A stretch of 64,000 nt of DNA from Neckera pumila (GCA_963969595.1 OZ018408.1:22131823-22195822), one strand, 5' to 3'; shown: positions 10,890 through 23,079, numbered from the stretch's first letter. A program made the numbers and translations. The notes: generated from the sequence alone by a model not told the origin.

Positions 10890-11675
10890 ATGGAGGATGC
10901 ACTGAGCTCAGCTTTTATACCATCCAGAAGAAACAAGTTTCTAAAATACATTTTGGAGACTCGGCTTCCTGGAGTTCATTTCAATCTTGACGATGATGTA
11001 GGCCCCTCTAATGCCACCACGTCACCCCAATGTTATGACCCCATGGTTCCAGGATCTCTGCAGAATTTGGAAGGTTGGGTTTCTGATAAGCCTGCCATGA
11101 AGATTCCAGCAGAAGGTATGCTAATCAAGGGTAGTTGCAAACATGACACAAATGAAACTAACTTAGCAGAACTCATTTTCAGCCTTTCAAAAATAGTGAA
11201 GTCGTTCTGTTGAGATCGAGCTCTGAGCTTCAGCAAATTGACATTGTTTCCTGAACTGTAATGGTTGCTAGGTTTACAAGGAGGTTCATCCAGGAGTGAA
11301 GAAGAAATTTTTGGTGAGCCTGCTGCTGCTGCTAAAGGACTTTCCCACTCGCATTGTCTCGAGTTTTTGGGCAGAAATGGACAAAAATTTCTGATAAAAA
11401 ATCTCAATGACAAAGAGAGGGTTTGCAGCGTGTTACTGGAGATGGCTGAAGATGTGAGGGTGCTTCCACCAGGGAATGAGCCGTTACCGTGGGATATTTT
11501 GAACATGTCTCTGTGGAAGGATTCTTTGTGCGAACTCATTAAAGAAATGAAGACCGTGGAAGGGAATTGTTGTGCTACACTGATCGGGAACTCGGGAGTG
11601 TATGTGCTCACCGCATCGCCATACTCTGCATTTCTGAGAGCGCTGGCTATGGAAATTGCTGATCGAGGTTGCTGA
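10890..11675 (+). CDS. unknown plant protein, 2 coding exons, 209 aa
   Basis: The model is exon 10890-11115 plus exon 11272-11675. The start ATGG in ACAATGG has a good context. The intron has GT (GTATGC) and AG (TTGCTAG) ends, and its phase (1) joins both open frames exactly. The product has 209 residues and no signal peptide or membrane segment. It starts MEDALSSAFIPSRRNKFL and ends with a conserved-looking domain (LEFLGRNGQKFLIKNL, DKERVCSVLLEMAEDV, NMSLWKDSLCELIKEM, YSAFLRALAMEIAD). I do not recognise the family. AATAAA at 11902 gives a plausible 3' end. Protein-like composition, clean splicing and a poly(A) signal argue for a real gene; function is unknown. Confidence 0.6.
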
Positions 11676-11901
11676 GAAGAGCATGTTCCATCGACTGTTA
11701 CAGTAGTAGTTCACCACTACGTTTGCGGGGGCAGCCACTGCCAGGCTGCCGGGCGTTGTCTTTTACACTAAGATCGAGGTCCTCAAAACCTAGCTTGCTT
11801 AAAACGTTGTTACTGATTTAGCGACATGTAGGGCGCTGTTTTCGGCAACATTTGCATCTTGCATAGGGAACGTCTGCTCCCATCTTGTATGGGATGCTCC
11901 C

Positions 11902-11907
11902 AATAAA
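11902..11907 (+). terminator. poly(A) signal AATAAA
   Basis: AATAAA about 230 bases after the stop of the gene at 10890-11675, followed by a T/GT-bearing stretch. Consistent with its 3' end. Confidence 0.4.
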
Positions 11908-12261
11908 TATTCTGCTCCTCAAGCAGATTCCAATAGAATTGTTCATAGAAAAGGTAATTCTAGTATAATTTATTATTATTTAATCGTTTATCATGTGATA
12001 AATTATTTTGTATATACAATATCATATATTGCCAACAGTGTTCTATATGGTATATTAGTGCCATGCACATAAATGTATATTACACTTATAATATAGTACT
12101 TTGTGAATTGAAGACTGGAATTTTATTCAACCTATATATCTTCTCTTTCCCTCTACCTTCACTAAGATTATGGTTCACTTGGGAATAATATGAAAACAAT
12201 ATTGAGAAACTTCTTGAGGGAAGCTTTTGTCAATGTTAAGCTCCACCTCTTTTGGTGTAGA

Positions 12262-12702
12262 GTCAATAAAATAAGGTAGAGCCACCCATAACCAACCAAA
12301 TAAGCAATTCCAACATGATTTGGAGTAGTGCAAGGTTAAACAAATATTTTGAGAGGTGCATTGATAGAAATGATGGGTTTGCAAATTTTTTGGTAATTCC
12401 ACCGCTTAAACGGAAATTAATATGAATTTTGGGAGGCAAAAAGTGCTCCAAACCCATGGCCAATGAATAGACTCTTCCAATTCCGATAATTCAAGAATTT
12501 TTTTCCTACTCATTATTTCCTACTTTCTTTCTCACAACTTGGGACTTTGTGTCATGATTTTATTAGTTCCAACCTTTAAAAAAAAAAAAAAAGACAGTCT
12601 AAGCTTCAAAAAATGTGGTTCAGCCTTGGTCGGAAATAATTGTACTTGTAAAGTGGGTATGCGTCATTGGTTGGTTATATGTGGCTCTACCTTATATCTT
12701 TT
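12262..12702. repeat. short inverted repeat pair
   Basis: AAGGTAGAGCCACCCATAACCAACC near 12272-12298 is matched in inverse by GGTTGGTTATATGTGGCTCTACCTTA near 12669-12696. The arms are about 30 bases and the loop about 370. It may be a MITE with unclear ends; the loop has a poly-A run at 12578-12592 and no gene. Confidence 0.5.
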
Positions 12703-12722
12703 TTATTTTTGATTCTTCCAAA

Positions 12723-13926
12723 CATTATAGAAAATCTAGACTTTGTAGAGGGCTGTTAGGGTTTTGGCAAATGTGCAAATACAGTGAATATAATAACAAT
12801 AATAATTTTTTTATAAAATATAAGTATATATATTTTTAAAATAATAAAAAGTCATTCTTTTATCAGAATTCTGACGGGGCACCTTGGCCGACTGCTCACC
12901 TTACAAATTGTGTGACAGCCTTTTTGGACTGATATTTTTCCTAAATGCAAATTTTCATGCATCCATTTTGGCCATGTAGAAGGCTAAAATTTTCTTTAAT
13001 CCCTAAAGTCCCAGTGTCCCCTCAGGGGATAAAATAGATTTTGGACAGGCTCCTATGGGCTCAATATTTATAGTCATTTTTTGAATTTTTTTGTGAAGAT
13101 AGAAAATCACATTAGCTTTCCAAAAATGTAATTTTTATTTCAATTGGTGCTTGGTAACAAAAGTTATGGCAGAAAACTATAAATTTTAGTTTGGCAGGCA
13201 GAAAAAACAACTCACAACAACTTAAAATTAAAAATTTTAAAAATTTGTTTCATATAGATTTTATTTTCATCTACATGGAAAGCTTGTATTCATTCCATTT
13301 GGATTTGTTATGCAAAAGTTATGGACAATCTTATTTTTTGGGCAATTAGAACATCTTCTTGAAAAAATAACTTGTAGCATTCATTTCTGAACTCAATTTT
13401 GACAATTTAAAAAAAAAAAGTTTTACAAAGTTAAGATTTTTTGCTAGAACAATCTCACCATTGAGATTAATATATTTCAACCCTATCTTAGAGCTATTAA
13501 TGATTTCATTTTTCCTTCAATCTTGAACCTACTTCTACTCACAAATTTTTAATGAGTAAAAACTAAGTGTTTCTTTTTAGAATTTTTTTTTCTAAGAATC
13601 TCAACTCAATTCTTCATTATATAAAAATAGAAATTCAAAATCATTAGAGCAAAAATTTTAAGTTAAAAAGGTTCAAAGCCGAAAAATATAGTTGAACAAG
13701 GTGCAAAAAAACTTGATTCTTTCACTTTAAATGCAAGTATCTTGTAATCTACACGGTAAAAGTTTCTAAAATTTCTTCGACACATTCTTATACTAGTGCA
13801 ATATAAGATTCTATGGTGAAATATGCAAAAAATACATTAGATTTTTTTTTTTGCTCTTTGCTATAGAAATGGCATTTTTGAGTGGTTTTGGATGGAAAAA
13901 CGGCCTTGGGAATTTAGGGATTAATG
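12723..13926. mobile_element. CATTA-AGAAAAT MITE, split by a TTAA-1 element
   Basis: The left end, CATTATAGAAAATCTAGACT, matches the left end of the element at 61788. Both then continue with an ACAAATACAGTGAATA-like core and a GGCAC-TGGC(C/T)-ACTGCTCACCTT motif. The right end, AAAATTTTCTTTAA, stops at 12999 and resumes as TTAATG at 13921 after the inserted TTAA-1 copy. With one TTAA removed, the end reads AAATTTTCTTTAATG, the expected terminal repeat. The uninterrupted element would be about 280 bp. Confidence 0.65.
13000..13920 (+). mobile_element. TTAA-1 element, copy 3, nested
   Basis: Ends are TTAA|TCCCTAAAGTCCC and AATTTAGGGA|TTAA, 921 bp between perfect TTAA copies (12996-12999 and 13921-13924). 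It is subgroup a: TIR, then a CCTCAGGGG-containing stem, then GATTTTGGACAGGCTCC, and a distal ACAAGATCCTA-like (here ATAAGATTCTA) motif. It is inserted in the terminal repeat of the MITE described at 12723-13926. No transposase-like frame is present. Confidence 0.8.
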
Positions 13927-14149
13927 GACACTCTAACCTCTTTAATTACAGTTTGTAATTGCTCATTACATGTGTATTTACTTCTCTACTTCCATTGGAG
14001 GCATAACATTACCAACAACGCTAGCATGTGAGCTCTAGAAACGTGAGCCTACAAACCTCTAGCTTAGATTTAGTGAGCTTAGAATTTGGGAACTAAAAAA
14101 AATGAGATTTCAGTTTTTGTACGTAATCGCCCCCTTTTTTCAATAATAA

Positions 14150-14292
14150 TGTTTAATACAACATCCGGATTAGCTAATCAATTTTTAATATCTTGAATAA
14201 AAATTTAAAAAATTCAAAAGTACTGAAAATGACTACAAATACTTGACCAAAATCTCATTTGTCCTTTGAAGGGACAAATGGTCCTTTAGGCG
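14150..14292 (-). mobile_element. TTAA-1 fragment
   Basis: On the minus strand the end reads CCTAAAGGACC, then an ATTTGTCCCTTCAAAGGACAAAT stem, as in the subgroup a left end. The outer TTAA is lost and the element breaks off after about 140 bases. Confidence 0.5.
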
Positions 14293-14679
14293 GGTTCAAA
14301 GGACACCACAACAACATTTGTATAGCACAACAGTAATCCAATGATAACTAGAAGAAACCTGCGTTTTAGGTGGCATTTTGTGATTTTTTCAAAAAATTTA
14401 CATAATTCTTAGATCATTGCATTCTTACTTAGTCTCAATTATGCATACTAAGTTTCAACTTCAAAAAATCAAAACTCCATTTTTGGTGAATTTTTAAAAT
14501 CAATTTTTGTGATTTTACATAATATTTTATTGAAAACAATTAGTGATGAAATTTTTTAATTTTATTGTAGAGATACTATATATAGGAAATATCCGTACAC
14601 ACATCTTATCTCCAAGAAACATTTAAAAAACAAACACCTAGCTCTCTCTATAAAAAAAATTCAATATTGGTTGGGGTGC
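14293..14679. other. AT-rich, partial CACTA-like terminus
   Basis: TAGAAGAAACCTGCGTTTTAGGTGGC near 14350 resembles the CACTATAAGAAATCCCTGTTTTAGATGAC terminus of the MITE at 25833, without a partner. The rest is AT-rich and unrecognised. Confidence 0.3.
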
Positions 14680-14892
14680 CAATATCCGAATTTTGGAAAA
14701 TAGATATACTTTTATTGTAATTAGATTCTAATACTATTTAGGTTTAAATTTTTTCCACACATTCTAACACTAATTAGGTGTAAGATCCTATGGTTAGATG
14801 TTAAAAAAAAATCAAAATTTTTTACTCTCTGCATCGAAATGACAATTTTGAGTATTTTTGGGTAGAAAAAATGGACTTGGTCGTATTGGAGT
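14680..14892 (+). mobile_element. TTAA-1 fragment, right end
   Basis: The distal motifs of subgroup a recur in order (a GTAAGATCCTATGGTTA block, an AAATGACAATTTTGAGT block, then GGACTTGG...GGAG|TTAACG). It is a decayed right end without a matching left end. Confidence 0.45.
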
Positions 14893-15921
14893 TAACGTTT
14901 TTGTGAATTTCAACCATGAAATTGATGTTTTCATGAATTGCATTGCAACTAATTAAGTGAAAGATTTGAAATGCAATTTTGACTCCAACTTGATAAAAAA
15001 ATTCAATTAAAAAAAAAATAGAAACTCAAAACCTTTAGTTTTTCATAGTAATACAGAGCTTAGACTTGTAACCCTAGTTTGTTGTTTTTATAATTTTTAA
15101 GTTACATAGTAATTTTGGTTTAAACTATGATATTATACAATACCAATGTGCCTTGTGCCATTGCTACAACTAAAATAAGAATAAAAATATTCTTCTAATT
15201 CTTTAATCCATTGGAACTTTGAAATTCACAAATTTTCACAATGTAGTTTGGAAGGTTGCGTTCATAGTACAAATATGAAGCTATATGTACATAGGGATCT
15301 AAAGGCTCTAATTTGTGGCATATTCAGATATGCAATGTGAAAGTATAAGATAACTAAATTCAATTAATAATTTGAAAGTCTATAACTTTCACACCACAAG
15401 CCCAAATGCCACAAAATTAACCCAAGTAGAATGTTACTATGTACAAAGGAGTGGAAGGTCATTCTTTTGTATTGTTTAGAGATTCAATGTAGAAGTGACG
15501 TTTCCAAAATGAAAGATAATGTAATTCAATTTTTTTATATGATATAAAATAAAAAAATTTTAATATCATGGGTTCAAAAGCCGAGAAGTTGGTACAAACA
15601 CAAAGTTGTATGCACAAAGGAGTGAAAGGGATTTGTTTGGTGGTGTTTGGACATTTGATGTAAAATTTAAGTGTTTTCAGGAATAAAATTTAATTTAATT
15701 CAATTTTTTGATTCATTTGAATTTGGAATATCAATAATTTTCACATCATAGGTCCAAATTGCACAAAACAAAGTCCATGCACCCCTCTTTGCAAAGAACT
15801 TTCTAGTGCTACAAAATGCAACATTGAGACTCATAGTTAGTTAGATCTGAGCGTATCAAACAGAACAAAAGATATAAAAGAAACAAACAATCTAATTAAA
15901 GGTTAAAATGTTTACATAATG
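14893..15921. other. AT-rich non-coding, diverged direct repeats
   Basis: A block with TAACTTTCACACCACAAGCCCAAATGCCACAAAAT near 15380 recurs diverged near 15730, and a TGTACAAAGGAGTGGAAGG motif near 15440 recurs near 15613. No gene is seen. Confidence 0.4.
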
Positions 15922-16170
15922 CTACCTCTGTCTCACTAAAAGCTCTTGATTTTACCTCTTTTTTTTTTAGTAGTTTTGAGTGCACATTTTAGAAGCTTAC
16001 TTGGGTTCAATTTTTATCTTGGTTGCATTAAACAGCTACAATGTTCTTCATGGATTGTGGTGATATAAAATTTACACCATTCTGAATTATACATTTTACA
16101 ACATGGTCAATGAAACTAGTATAAGAAAAACATGAGATAAAAGAAGGAGCTTTTTAGTGGGACAGAGGTA
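15922..16170. mobile_element. Stowaway-like MITE
   Basis: The terminal inverted repeats are CTACCTCTGTCTCACTAAAAGCTC on the left and, in reverse complement, CTACCTCTGTCCCACTAAAAAGCTC on the right. This variant of the Stowaway CTCCCTCCGTC terminus fits a Tc1/mariner MITE of about 250 bp. The right flank is TA; the left flank is TG, probably a mutated TA. Confidence 0.65.
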
Positions 16171-16592
16171 GTATATGTGTATCATGAAATTCTAAGATTT
16201 TTGGAGTATAATTTGATATTTGATATGAATTTATTTTTCTCTAAAAAAATTCACAATAATTTAAGAAAAATTCCCAAACAAATTGAAAATTTTATGACTT
16301 GTAGTAGACATATGGTTTCATCTCTGAAAAACAAATGCAAACTTTTCCATTTATACGTAGTTGTAATGACAACAAAGAAGGCGATGAATACTGACGCTTG
16401 AAATCAAAGGTCATACACCTGACCTTTATTAAGGGTTTAGCTTACTCTTTGCAAGTAACAGTCGAGGCTTCTCAGTTGTGCTTCCCATGTAAAACGCCTT
16501 TGATTCTCCACGCACATGAACCGCGATCCCACCTGTGGAGCGCAAGAGGTGAAGACAGAGGATATTTTACGCCGCGAGCGTCGATCCACTTC
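16171..16592. other. upstream region of GH9 gene 1, no gene
   Basis: AT-rich sequence grading into more balanced sequence. Two short frames here (16177-16401 and 16398-16751) are chance. Confidence 0.4.
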
Positions 16593-16626
16593 GGTCAAGC
16601 CGTCGGTCAAGCCGTCGGTCAAGCCT
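16593..16626 (+). repeat. 12-bp tandem repeat upstream of GH9 gene 1
   Basis: CAAGCCGTCGGT is repeated nearly three times, about 240 bases before the start codon. Its role is unknown. Confidence 0.6.
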
Positions 16627-16723
16627 GCAATTCGAGAAGGAATTATACTGCGAAGGTCCACGGATTCATCCCTTTCGCTTTTCAGGGGGAGGTAGCTACT
16701 AGCTACCACCAAATTCGTTTCAC

Positions 16724-16730
16724 TATAAGA
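16724..16730 (+). promoter_or_regulatory. candidate TATA box, GH9 gene 1
   Basis: TATAAGA lies 138 bases before the ATG, followed at about 30 bases by a CT-rich initiator-like stretch (CTTCTCTAGTTTC). This is by position and motif only. Confidence 0.35.
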
Positions 16731-16866
16731 AGGACCTCCCTGCTTCTCTAGTTTCATTTCGCTCTCCAGCTCACAGCTAATCGATCAGATAACTTATCGA
16801 TAACATCGATCTCTGCAAGTTTCGCATATCGATCTCCGTCGTCTCTGGCCGTCTCTAGTTGTTTCG

Positions 16867-19800
16867 ATGATGGCAAGCACTTGCAAGACGATGCGGCCCC
16901 TGGTGGCAATCGTGGCGACGTTCGCTGTAGCGCTTGGGGCTTGTGTAAGGCCAGTTGCTGCGGGGCCTTTTCCCAAGGCCGCCTATGCGGATGCGTTGGA
17001 CAAGTCCATCCTCTATTTCGACCTCCAACGGTCGGGACCGCTTCCTAACTGGCAACGACTGACATGGAGAGCCAGTTCGGGATTGAACGATGGACACCAA
17101 GAAAATGCAAGCATTGCAACGCATGCTTTCAAGTTCACCCTAATGTTGTATTTGGTAGTTTGAATTATTGCGAACACAATAGAGTTTTTGTTGTCAGTGC
17201 CTGTGATTAGAATTTCAACGTCCTCCTGTGCAGATGGAAGTTTTATGTGCTGCAAGTCAGTTGTCGAACCTGAGAATCCCGGCCAGAGGCTAGGATTTTC
17301 AACTTGGTGTGAAGAATTTAATTACTAGGTGTTTTCTTCTTCTACTGTATTTAATTGGTCCTGTGTATGTTACGGTTGATGATCGGTTTACGAGGATTGA
17401 CTAGAATTATCAACTCTAGCTTGTGTTTACAGAGTAGAAGTCAATGTTCTCATATTGCTTTGGCTGTGTATAGAAAGTTTATGAGTTGTTAGCGGTCGGA
17501 GGTAAGGTCAAAGTAGCTGGAAGTCTATATGCTCTTAAATCTAAAAGAATTAGTTTTTTCTTTTTTTTTTCATTTCTTGTGTCCTAGCGGTTGTTGACCG
17601 AGTTGTTCGGCTGTGCAGGTGGATCTTACGGGGGGCTACTACGACGCGGGCGACAATGTGAAATTCGGCTTGCCTTTGGCATTCACCTTGACTGTTCTCT
17701 CATGGGGCGTGGTGGAATACGGGGAGCGATTGCGCACAGCTGGGCAGCTTGGAAACTCGCTGAACGCGATCCGATGGGGCACCGATTACCTTCTCAAAGC
17801 AAGCAAAGACCCAGATAAGTTATGGGTGCAGGTGAGAACGGCAAGTTAGGGATGCATGCCATCCAAATTCTCAATCTAATTAATGGATGTGAAGGGGTTT
17901 CTTTTCTCTGATTTGTGTCGAAAAGTTTACGATCCATCCAAAAGTGAACTAAGTGCTTGGCATGGTCCCGTGCTAAGGATCGGATGCTTGCCATCCAAAT
18001 TATCCGTGCGGGCATGTGGAGTTTCTTTTATACGAATTGTGCACTAAACTTGATGGTCCATTGAAAAGTGAACTAAGTGCTTGTGCCCGCACGTGCTTGG
18101 TTGCGTTTGTGGAATTGGTGACTGCAGGTGGGAAATCCAAACACCGATCATACGTGCTGGCAACGACCTGAAGACATGGATACATCGCGAAACGCCTACA
18201 AAGTGGACGTCAGTAGACCCGGCTCCGACGTCGCGGGTGAAACTGCCGCTGCACTTGCTGCTGCCGCCGCCGCTTTTGCCGCCGCCGACCCTTCTTACTC
18301 GCGTACTCTGATTACCAGGGCTCAAAGGGTACGTACAGTACTGTGCATCTCACTATTTCCCCCACTTTCGTTCCTGCTTACATCATTAGAGAGATCCCTC
18401 CAACCTTCTTTTACAGTGAAATTAATTCAGAGTGTATTAGATTATTATGTGATTCAAGCATACATTTGTAGGATCATCAGTTCGGTTAGTTGTGCGTGAC
18501 TTGTGGCGTTGAAAATCTTGAGTTTCTTCTTCACGCTGTCTGCTTTAGTGACAATGAAATGTTATTGACTCTTAATTTTGTTATACTGCTTTTTCAGTAA
18601 TTTTCTATGAAATTTTAAACTTTTGAAAAGTTTTTAGCAATTATATTCTAAGATTGCTCCCTAGTACTGAGCTTTATAATTGTTTAAACATGAAAGCGTT
18701 GTGATTTAGCTTCTATTGGGGTTCAAATCCTTTACAGTTGGAATCAATGTGAACTGTGAAGTTGTTCTTGCATCAATTGAGTGATTTCACTTGAGCTCAA
18801 ATGTTTTGGAATTGTAGTTGCTGAGATGAGAAAACTGGTCCGTTTATCTCGCAAATTTTTGCCATAGTGTACTCGATGTTTCACTGCAGCATTAGATACA
18901 AAAGAAATACATTTATTGATGCAAGAAGCTTCAATTCACAATGACATTTTTAGTTAGGTATCCAGATGACCTCATCTCTTGAAATCTTTTTCTTCGACAC
19001 ATCCTGCGCATTTACAAGAATAATATAGAAAACAAACAACCATTCAAGTGAATTGGATATTAATTGATTTCAAGTCAGCAGGCCTCCCCAGTTAATCTGC
19101 TATTCTGGGTACTAGGAAAAATATTTCTTTATATTTTTGTACTACGTAATTATATCTAGCTAGGACACATTCGTCTCTTATATAATTCTACACACAGGGA
19201 AACTGGGAGGTCGATACCCGAAGGTATCATATTCAACACTGTAACTTCCCCCCCCCCCCCCCCCCCAATCTTACTTAAAATAGAAATTTCAGGGGGGGGG
19301 GGAAGTTACATGTTGAAAATAATACCATGTTGAAAATAATACCCCTTGGGTATCAACCTCCCGTTTTCCCTGTGACAGAATATATATGTTAACTCAAGAA
19401 ATTTAGACAAGGTAAGGAAGCCTCACTTCAATAGCTCCTCTATAACTTCCAGGATTGATACTTGTGAGAATTAGCTTGTTGTTTTACACCATCAGGCGTC
19501 AGCTGTATTGATTGACCTACAGGGTTGCTGAAAATTGCGAGAGGAAGTTCACTTTTAAGTTCTCTGTAATCGATGTTGGTTGTCAACCATGCAGGTATTT
19601 CAGTTTGCGGATCAGCACAGAGGCAATTACCGTGATGCAGTTACAAATGCAGCCTGTCCCTTCTATTGCTCCGAAAACGGCTACAACGTAAGTCTTCAAC
19701 AACAATGGATCTTTGTGTCCATTTTGGTTGCAAAGCTTCAGACAGTGTTAGAAGTTAATTAGTGCATACTATCACAAGCTAGCTTAGTCGAAGAAATTGT

Positions 19801-21637
19801 GGATGTGAGTTAGCGGAAGCGCGTGTTGTGGGACTGCAGGATGAGCTGTTGTGGGGAGCCGCGTGGCTGTACAAAGCAACTGGAGATAATAGGTACCTCA
19901 AATACCTCGTTGACAACAGCATGAGAATGGGCGGAGCCATAGCAACTGTTCGCGATTTCAGCTGGGATAGTAAATACGCAGGCTTCCAAGTGCTGCTTGC
20001 CAAGGTACGACCACAATAATTCTTAAGATCTCTTGCAATTAATAACATTTATCCATTGGAAACTAAATCTAGCTTTATTAGTTGTGCAATTGCAGCTGTA
20101 AGACTTAACAATGTCCTCGCGCTAATTAATCACTAAGTAAATAATCAGATCATTCTTCATCTTGTGCAGTTTGCAATGAAGGGCACGCCGGGTCTTCAAG
20201 GTTACAAGGATCGTGCCGAAGACTTCATCTGTTCTGTATTGCCGAAGAGCATCAGTCCCATCTCGAAAGTTGATGTCACTCAAGGTACTGTATAATTTAA
20301 TAGTTGACGGTGCCATTTGTAACCACCAGTTTCAAGTTCGTATTAATTATTGTGAGGCAGTAATCTCGTACTTTTATAGTTGCAGATGTTTATAAGGCTA
20401 ATCGATAAACTCTGTGACTCTTTCGGATTTGCAGGAGGGCTGCTACTTTTCAGAAGTGGTGACCGATCCGACCTGCAATTAGTGACAGCAGCTACGCTGC
20501 TTCTCACAGTCTACTCCAATTATGTTGCGGACGTGGGTGGGGTGATCAATTGCGGGGGAACTCGTGTAGCCCCGGTACAACTCTTTGAGCAAGCACGAAG
20601 ACAGGTATACAGTTCATGTCATTGCATAACATTTTACACCAGACTTTCCACTTAGATTTACGTGATGTGCATAACGAGCTAGCTAGTCGAGCAACCCTGA
20701 CAAAGAATTCCTTGTTCACAACATTTGGTCTAACTAGGACTTAAAAACAAGATTACTCTAACATCTTCTTAATACTGGGCTCATTTCCTCCCGTCTTGAA
20801 AACGTGGACAAGACAACGACGTTTCCCCATAAAAATTGACATCCATCTTTAGTGAATGATCGAGATTTAATGGCCCTAGCCTGTGAATGAACCAATCCTA
20901 AGGTCATCTTTGTCCAAAAGATATGTATGACCAAAACCTTAAAAAGTCGACCAACACGTATCCAGCACTGAAAAATGTCCAAGCTCCAACCGATCCTTTC
21001 AATCGTCACGTGTCCACTGAAAAGAGGATCGGTCCTGGATGGATTTATTCATATATCTCAATATTGGAACAATCAGAAAACTGCCAATTTACTTGGAAGT
21101 GCCATTGATCAGAGTTTGTGGAGTGGGTCATTCGAAGGCCGGCTCTTAATTAGTGGATAGATTTGTGGATATATCTCAATATTGGTACGATCAGAAAATT
21201 GCCAATTTAATTGCAATTGCCATCAGATTTTGTGGAGTGAGACATTCGATCGATGGTTGACGTACTCTTAATTACTAGATGTTCCGTTGTATGAGTTGAA
21301 CCGTTTTTGTTCCGTGCAGGTGGATTATATTCTGGGAGTCAATCCGCAAGGCATGTCATACCTGGTGGGCTTTGGAGCCAAGAGCCTTACGCAGGTGCAC
21401 CACCGAGCAGCGTCCATCCCTGCTGTGAGAGTGAAACCAGACAAGGTGACTTGCCAGCAGAGTTGGGCGTACTTCAACAACGCAGGGCCCAACCCCAACC
21501 AAGCCACGGGAGCCATCGTGGCTGGGCCGGACCGCTACGATAACATCGTGGACGTGCGATCCAACCATGAGCAGATGGAGCCGTCCACTTACACCACTGC
21601 TTGCATTGTGGGAGTGCTGGCTGTGCTTGCCACTTAG
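16867..21637 (+). CDS. GH9 endo-beta-1,4-glucanase, gene 1 (8 exons)
   Basis: Exons: 16867-17106, 17619-17831, 18128-18328, 19595-19687, 19840-20004, 20170-20284, 20435-20604 and 21320-21637, giving 504 residues. A hydrophobic signal peptide (about residues 10-32, ending VRPVAA) predicts secretion. The rest is one GH9 catalytic domain, with no C-terminal carbohydrate module or membrane anchor, so it is the secreted class. Catalytic features are present: [11 protein letters not shown] (Asp89, Asp92), HHRAAS (His426/427), and the C-terminal signature with Asp473, Asp477 and proton donor Glu486 in EQMEPSTY. It should cut beta-1,4-glucan in the wall. Intron 1 appears to use a GC donor (AAT|GCAAGC); a GT donor at 17155 would add 16 residues in frame but breaks the family spacing LNDG-x4-VDLTGG. 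All other introns are GT-AG. Confidence 0.9.
19193..19374. mobile_element. poly-C/poly-G foldback element in GH9 intron 3
   Basis: The outer inverted repeats begin CACAGGGAAA(C/A)(T/C)GGGAGGT and continue GATACCC on both sides. Inside, TTCAACA-TGTAACTTCCCCC pairs with GGGGGAAGTTACATGTTGAA, giving an almost complete hairpin with runs of about 18 C and 10 G. The loop is only about 30 bases. The CAGGG ends suggest a hAT-type MITE, but the target duplication is unclear. Confidence 0.65.
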
Positions 21638-21793
21638 AAGGCTTTTCGGTCACCTTGACGAGCTAGACCCCTCTCATGGTTTTAGAAATAGTGACAAAAA
21701 GACTCTGTCACCCTTAGTCATGTCAAGGTTTGAATTAATTGTGAACACATAAACTCGTGTGTCAGGCTATGGATTGAATGCAGTCTCAATCAA

Positions 21794-21799
21794 AATAAA
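21794..21799 (+). terminator. poly(A) signal AATAAA, GH9 gene 1
   Basis: AATAAA 157 bases after the stop codon of GH9 gene 1, at a typical distance. Confidence 0.4.
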
Positions 21800-23079
21800 A
21801 ACTTCTAAGAGATGTTTGCATTGCCTGAGTGGGTTCCTCCTAATGCCACAAAGACTTTGGAGATGGACTGCCGGACAGTGTACGGCAAATTTCTAATTTG
21901 GATCATGCTGGACAAATAACCAAAAGGGATCACTCTTCTCTGTAGCATGCTGCTATTGGGATTGCCTGGAAGACTCAACACAAACATACATCATCACCAT
22001 GCCTCAATAAGTAATGCCATTTAACCCTAAACTTGAATTCTAAAACTCTAAACCAAGGATTCATGTATTGAAGACAATAAGAGAATCAATCTGTTAATTT
22101 CAGCATATATCTCCCATTTTTTCCTTCTCCCATTTTTTCCTTGGTGACATTTATCCCCGACAACAAATTGTTATCAACTTCGATCCAGCTACACCATGCC
22201 TGCTTGTGTATCCCTCTTTCTTGCATCGTAATGTGCATCAACGATACCTCCCACTCTCCAGCTGAGGCATAGATTACCAATGTGGCAATGCAAGGGTGCT
22301 ACGATTTTGACGACACTTTATGATGCTTCAAGGTTCCAAATGCGTTTTTCCCTACAAAGTCGACAACCAATTGTAGGAGTCTGCTTTTGAAAATTTAGAA
22401 CATATTTTCCAAGCAACAAAAAAACTTAAATTGTATTTACAACATCTTCCACTAAAGTTTAATTGCAAATTTCATTGAATAAAATTTTCACTATGTAGCC
22501 ATACAAAAGGCACAGAACGCAGATATTGACAATTTAAGGTGCCACAGTTAACTTACCTTAACCGACCCATCTCTGAAAGTTTCATAAAATGGCTCAGTAA
22601 ATACAAAAAAAAACTAAAACTGTGACAGAGTGAACACAACGGATTAGATGTATGAGGATTGGACACCTTCCACTTGTCAAGTGCTGAACATAAGTGGGAG
22701 CCCTGGGCCCATTTGTACCCCGACGCAGTGCAATTAGAGAGGGTTTACTGAGACTTCAAAATTTCAGTCATACAATTCAGATAGCCTTCGCACGTGTTGC
22801 AAAAGTAAGAAGAGATGGACACGTACTTTCATCGCTGCGAAATTGAGCCGAAGAAATTCCCTATTCCATCCTGTACACTATATATTTACACTCCAATTTG
22901 TTCTACGTACTGAGCAACTAATGACGGTCTGCAGTCAACTTGAGATTCGAAGCCATGCAAGAGTAAGGATTTACAAACTATCTCTCTTCTTATGCCGTCG
23001 CAGTTTCTGCAGAGCAATATATATGCTTGAACTAAGAGGTACTTGCCTCTAATTAAGTACTAACGAGTTGATCAGATCT
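21800..23079. other. no recognisable gene
   Basis: Intergenic. A short CCCATTTTTTCCTT duplication lies near 22112-22140. No ORF with family resemblance is seen on either strand. Confidence 0.4.

Noticed and set aside
11033..11611. 192-codon minus-strand frame
   Set aside because: Antisense shadow of exon 2 and the intron of the gene at 10890-11675; it spans the intron without splice logic.
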